NCBI GenBank assembly: GCA_964618855.1
Contig: CAZUCD010000072.1
Span: 1-17,705, forward strand
DNA from: CAZUCD01 sp964618855
GTDB lineage: Bacteria > Sumerlaeota > Sumerlaeia > SLMS01 > JANRJK01
Reading direction: 5' to 3'
Length of the DNA: 17,705 bases
Below are positions 16,401 to 17,705 of the stretch, in pieces. Within the stretch, counting starts at the first letter, position 1; every line of letters begins with the position of its first letter. Under the pieces are notes generated by a model that was not told where the DNA came from, searched no databases, and worked only from the letters and a program-made list of their open reading frames with translations. The translations under genes and the position numbers were made by a program.

Positions 16401-17703
16401 AGACGGTGAGGGAATCATCCTCGTGCCAACAGAGGCGCAAAATCGGATAAGCCGCTTTGAAACCAGCACCGGTACGTTTAAGGAAATGCCCATGATTGCA
16501 GCAACGAGATTCAACTCTTGTCTGGCTGGGCCTCAGTGCAATCTGCTACTAGTCTTCGGGGATCGGGATTGCGCCACATTGCTGGATGCCTCATCTTTGG
16601 ATGAAGTTGCCCGGACATCGCCACGTGGAGTTCAAGTTGTTAGTGCATGCTGGAGTCCTGACGGAACTCAGTTTGCATTGCTTTATAGGGATACCTCCCT
16701 AAGTGTCTGCAACGGCCGAGATGCTACTCTCCTTAAGGAGATAAGGGCTGCAAATCCGAACGACCGGAGTGCAGCCGAGGAAGAATTCAAGAGAAGTGGA
16801 GAGTGGGGACGGCTGTCCCCTCCGCAGGCAGGTCGGTCGTCGTTGATTGCTTGGCGGCCAGACGGTGCTCAAATCATGCTGTTAATGACCGCCGGACCTG
16901 AAGTCTTTGACGTCGAGAGCGGGCGCAACCTTCGGGCGCAACCCACACTACATGGGGACGCCTCGGTGCCAGTTCTGGCGAAGTGGTCACCTGACGGAAA
17001 GTGGATCGCTGAGTTGACCCGAGACGGGTCCGTGGTCTATCGCGACGCACTCAGTTTTGAGAAGGTATGGACCGTCGGTCAAGCGACGATCGAGTCGGAG
17101 CATGCCATACCTTCGACACTCTTCTGGGCTGGAAACGAGGACGAGTATCTGGTCATCGGCTCCGGCAAGGTGCTCGTTTTAGACTCAAGGACTGGACAGG
17201 AGGTGGCGGAGGGACCATTTGGCTGCTGGCCTCAACCCCAGTTGCTGGCGTCATCTCTCAGGATCCTCGCGATTCACGAGGACAAGAGAGGAGCCTGGAC
17301 TCCAGAACTCTGGCAACTCCCAAACATGCGGCGTCTTGCTTCACTCGAAAGCATGACTACCCCAACGGGAAGATTGGGGCTGGTTGAGGTGAGTCCGCAG
17401 GCCAACCGACTTGCACGAGTGACAATCTCGCAAGGGGTCGATGAGGGCGTGGATTCGCGACTAGAGGTCTTTGAAATCGCCCCCTACCGCGTCGACCCGA
17501 CCTCCAAAGGCCCCGAGCGACTCCCGCTTGAGGAACAGTTCAAGATTTGGAAGCTCCAGCGCTACCGCGACTGGCAGGTTCGCCAGATGTGGGAACGGGC
17601 GCGGGATGCGAAGACTCCCGACACCGCCAAGGTTGAGCGCGAGGCAGCGGAGTTGACGGAAAAGTTCCGCGTCGCCTATCCGGAGTGGGCCGCTTACTTC
17701 TGA
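13435..17703 (+). CDS. Nucleotide cyclase-like / Ser-Thr kinase / beta-propeller membrane protein
   Basis: About 1422 residues in three modules. (1) Class III cyclase-like domain (about 7-190): TDLVGST with metal Asp D14, DKSDGFLVLF with D57, ARVMALAQGGQTLL and YVLKGFDEPVDVFEAG. The purine-selecting Lys position and the usual Asn/Arg pair look non-canonical, so activity is doubtful. (2) Hanks kinase (about 232-540): GEGGFGEV (239-246), K261 in VFKF, HKDIKPSN (356-363), TDFG (420-423), YMAPE (461-465). A 43-codon repeat-derived insert lies at 368-410. (3) Charged coiled coil, a transmembrane helix (about 572-595), more coiled coil, the linker GERGIEFGYLL, and a propeller with SPDR, SPDS, SPDG and RPDG turns up to about 1350, then WKLQRYRDW near the C-terminus. 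Starts at GTG 13420, ATG 13423, 13435 or 13438 are possible; GGATGGGGG favours the last two. From about 15350 to 17450 the gene is visibly less GC-rich. Confidence 0.93.
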   Translation: MMPEGSVKTLLLTDLVGSTALTERLGDVRASELFARTDRIARDLIAQFNGREIDKSDGFLVLFERPIDAVRCALALHGAHHALSQELGEPVASRAAIHLGEVILKENAPEDIARGAKRIEATCAAVPTCARVMALAQGGQTLLTRGAFDVARVAARGNTAVPEGTDWVAHGPYVLKGFDEPVDVFEAGVRGAAPLTPPPDSEKARRAVAAGDEITLGWRPAPGIELEARPNWILKEKLGEGGFGEVWLVEHAKTHARRVFKFCFQADRLRGLKREVVLFRVLKETLGDRDDIAKVIDWNFEKAPFFIESEYTEGGDLLEWAESQDGIAKVPLEVRLEIVAQVAEAVGAAHSVGVLHKDIKPSNILVRKGGMAVPAMPESGTGVPPVHAGERGAPGESGARATTGRMPVPPSSPAPRIVLTDFGIGLITDRSVLEAKGITASGMTESVAGDPSSSRTGTRLYMAPELLEGKPATIQSDVYSLGIMLYQALAGDFRRALSSDWREDVEDELLREDIGACLAGDLKRRPSSAVEVASRLRSLGARREERDRARRERAEAEAAKEALEKAKRRRKLFAVGLITAWAVVLALTAGVGVLVDARDTAERERKRAEEREWQAKRAAKVAETARASAERLRAEARAGEYADSIAIAESLIRKGNLERGYARLMQTEEGERGIEFGYLLGLTKQGLIELPGTIGEEDHLEWSGDDHHVTVDSYGALESEPRVWDLQTACEVTSKSSRSRKAPVANTQAGAPWRVREETTPRQHYREVNGARAIDITKPNPLRLVVEGPNLEDAFKTVYETICTISLEDTPFGYLLDQPRGLMYVLDKGSKLRRHVVAPGNREGSELKDFEPLWVPFAGSGSVLTCSPDRAKMLISGPRGAVVIDLERWEVLGQLQKAIGSSAWSPDSTRIAHSLGRTIEILRAPYLEVLREVGLRGHVSRVLWDHSSTRMIAVLEDDSMVVVDGTVPLSSRPLRSPLVDELDFPVWTGDGEGIILVPTEAQNRISRFETSTGTFKEMPMIAATRFNSCLAGPQCNLLLVFGDRDCATLLDASSLDEVARTSPRGVQVVSACWSPDGTQFALLYRDTSLSVCNGRDATLLKEIRAANPNDRSAAEEEFKRSGEWGRLSPPQAGRSSLIAWRPDGAQIMLLMTAGPEVFDVESGRNLRAQPTLHGDASVPVLAKWSPDGKWIAELTRDGSVVYRDALSFEKVWTVGQATIESEHAIPSTLFWAGNEDEYLVIGSGKVLVLDSRTGQEVAEGPFGCWPQPQLLASSLRILAIHEDKRGAWTPELWQLPNMRRLASLESMTTPTGRLGLVEVSPQANRLARVTISQGVDEGVDSRLEVFEIAPYRVDPTSKGPERLPLEEQFKIWKLQRYRDWQVRQMWERARDAKTPDTAKVEREAAELTEKFRVAYPEWAAYF
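14537..14665. repeat. Palindromic MITE/REP-like element inserted in frame in a kinase gene
   Basis: A 129-bp segment bounded by perfect 9-bp inverted repeats, AGGGTGGCA (14537-14545) and TGCCACCCT (14657-14665). Inside are three hairpins: GGCATGGCC/GGCCATGCC (14542-14550 with 14556-14564, loop GTCCC), GCACGGGC/GCCCGTGC (14573-14580 with 14586-14593, loop GTCCC) and CACGGGCA/TGCCCGTG (14640-14647 with 14651-14658, loop GGA). Its length is 43 codons and the frame used has no stop, giving GTGVPPVHAG-like and TTGRMPVPP-like peptide. The reverse strand reads HGRDARAT and HGRDGHAT, peptides I recall from conceptual translations of dispersed repeats in Planctomycetota-type genomes. No flanking target duplication is obvious. 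Confidence 0.85.
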
Positions 17704-17705
17704 CC

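Overview
The window looks like a chromosomal piece of a GC-rich bacterium of the Planctomycetota or a neighbouring deep lineage (Hydrogenedentota, Sumerlaeota, Armatimonadota). The pointers are two giant Hanks-type Ser/Thr kinases with WD40-like beta-propellers and a WEW-type linker, a DWG-type kinase, an AFTLIEL pseudopilin, a fructosamine kinase, and a palindrome-rich repeat of the kind I recall from such genomes. No rRNA, tRNA, insertion sequence, integrase or CRISPR array is visible, and the phylum is an inference.

Left block (1-2911, minus strand). Reading leftwards from a divergent intergenic region, there is a cobalamin (B12) riboswitch aptamer (2769-2911), a type II/IV pseudopilin, a 62-residue Cys-rich DUF5522 protein overlapping it by ATGA, a YicC-family endoribonuclease, a short tandem-repeat spacer, and the 5' two-thirds of an NtrC-type sigma-54 response regulator that runs off the left edge. 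The first two genes are clearly coupled; the riboswitch may govern the whole leftward set.

Middle block (2995-8516). A near-consensus sigma-70 promoter drives a 475-residue protein I do not recognise. A GC-rich hairpin that overlaps the next ribosome binding site then precedes a fructosamine-3-kinase-like gene. A secreted protein built from two copies of one domain lies convergent to it. Next come an SRPBCC/AHSA1-type protein (plus strand) and, convergent to that with a 3-base gap, an AlkD-like DNA alkylation repair protein and a DUF1801 protein on the minus strand. These last two follow the minus-strand kinase and may be its operon partners.

Right block (8522-17703). Two divergently transcribed giant membrane kinases share a roughly 110-bp intergenic region. 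The leftward one (about 1600 aa) is kinase, TPR-like segment, one transmembrane helix, beta-propeller and helical tail. The rightward one (about 1420 aa) is class III nucleotide cyclase-like domain, kinase, one transmembrane helix flanked by coiled coil, and beta-propeller. They share a linker and a C-terminal 'IAPxR ... WKxxRYRxW' block, so they are diverged relatives. The rightward kinase carries a 129-bp palindromic element with 9-bp terminal inverted repeats, inserted in frame between the catalytic loop and the DFG motif. The most notable items are this in-frame element, the B12 riboswitch in front of a pseudopilin, and the cyclase-kinase-propeller protein facing a second kinase.
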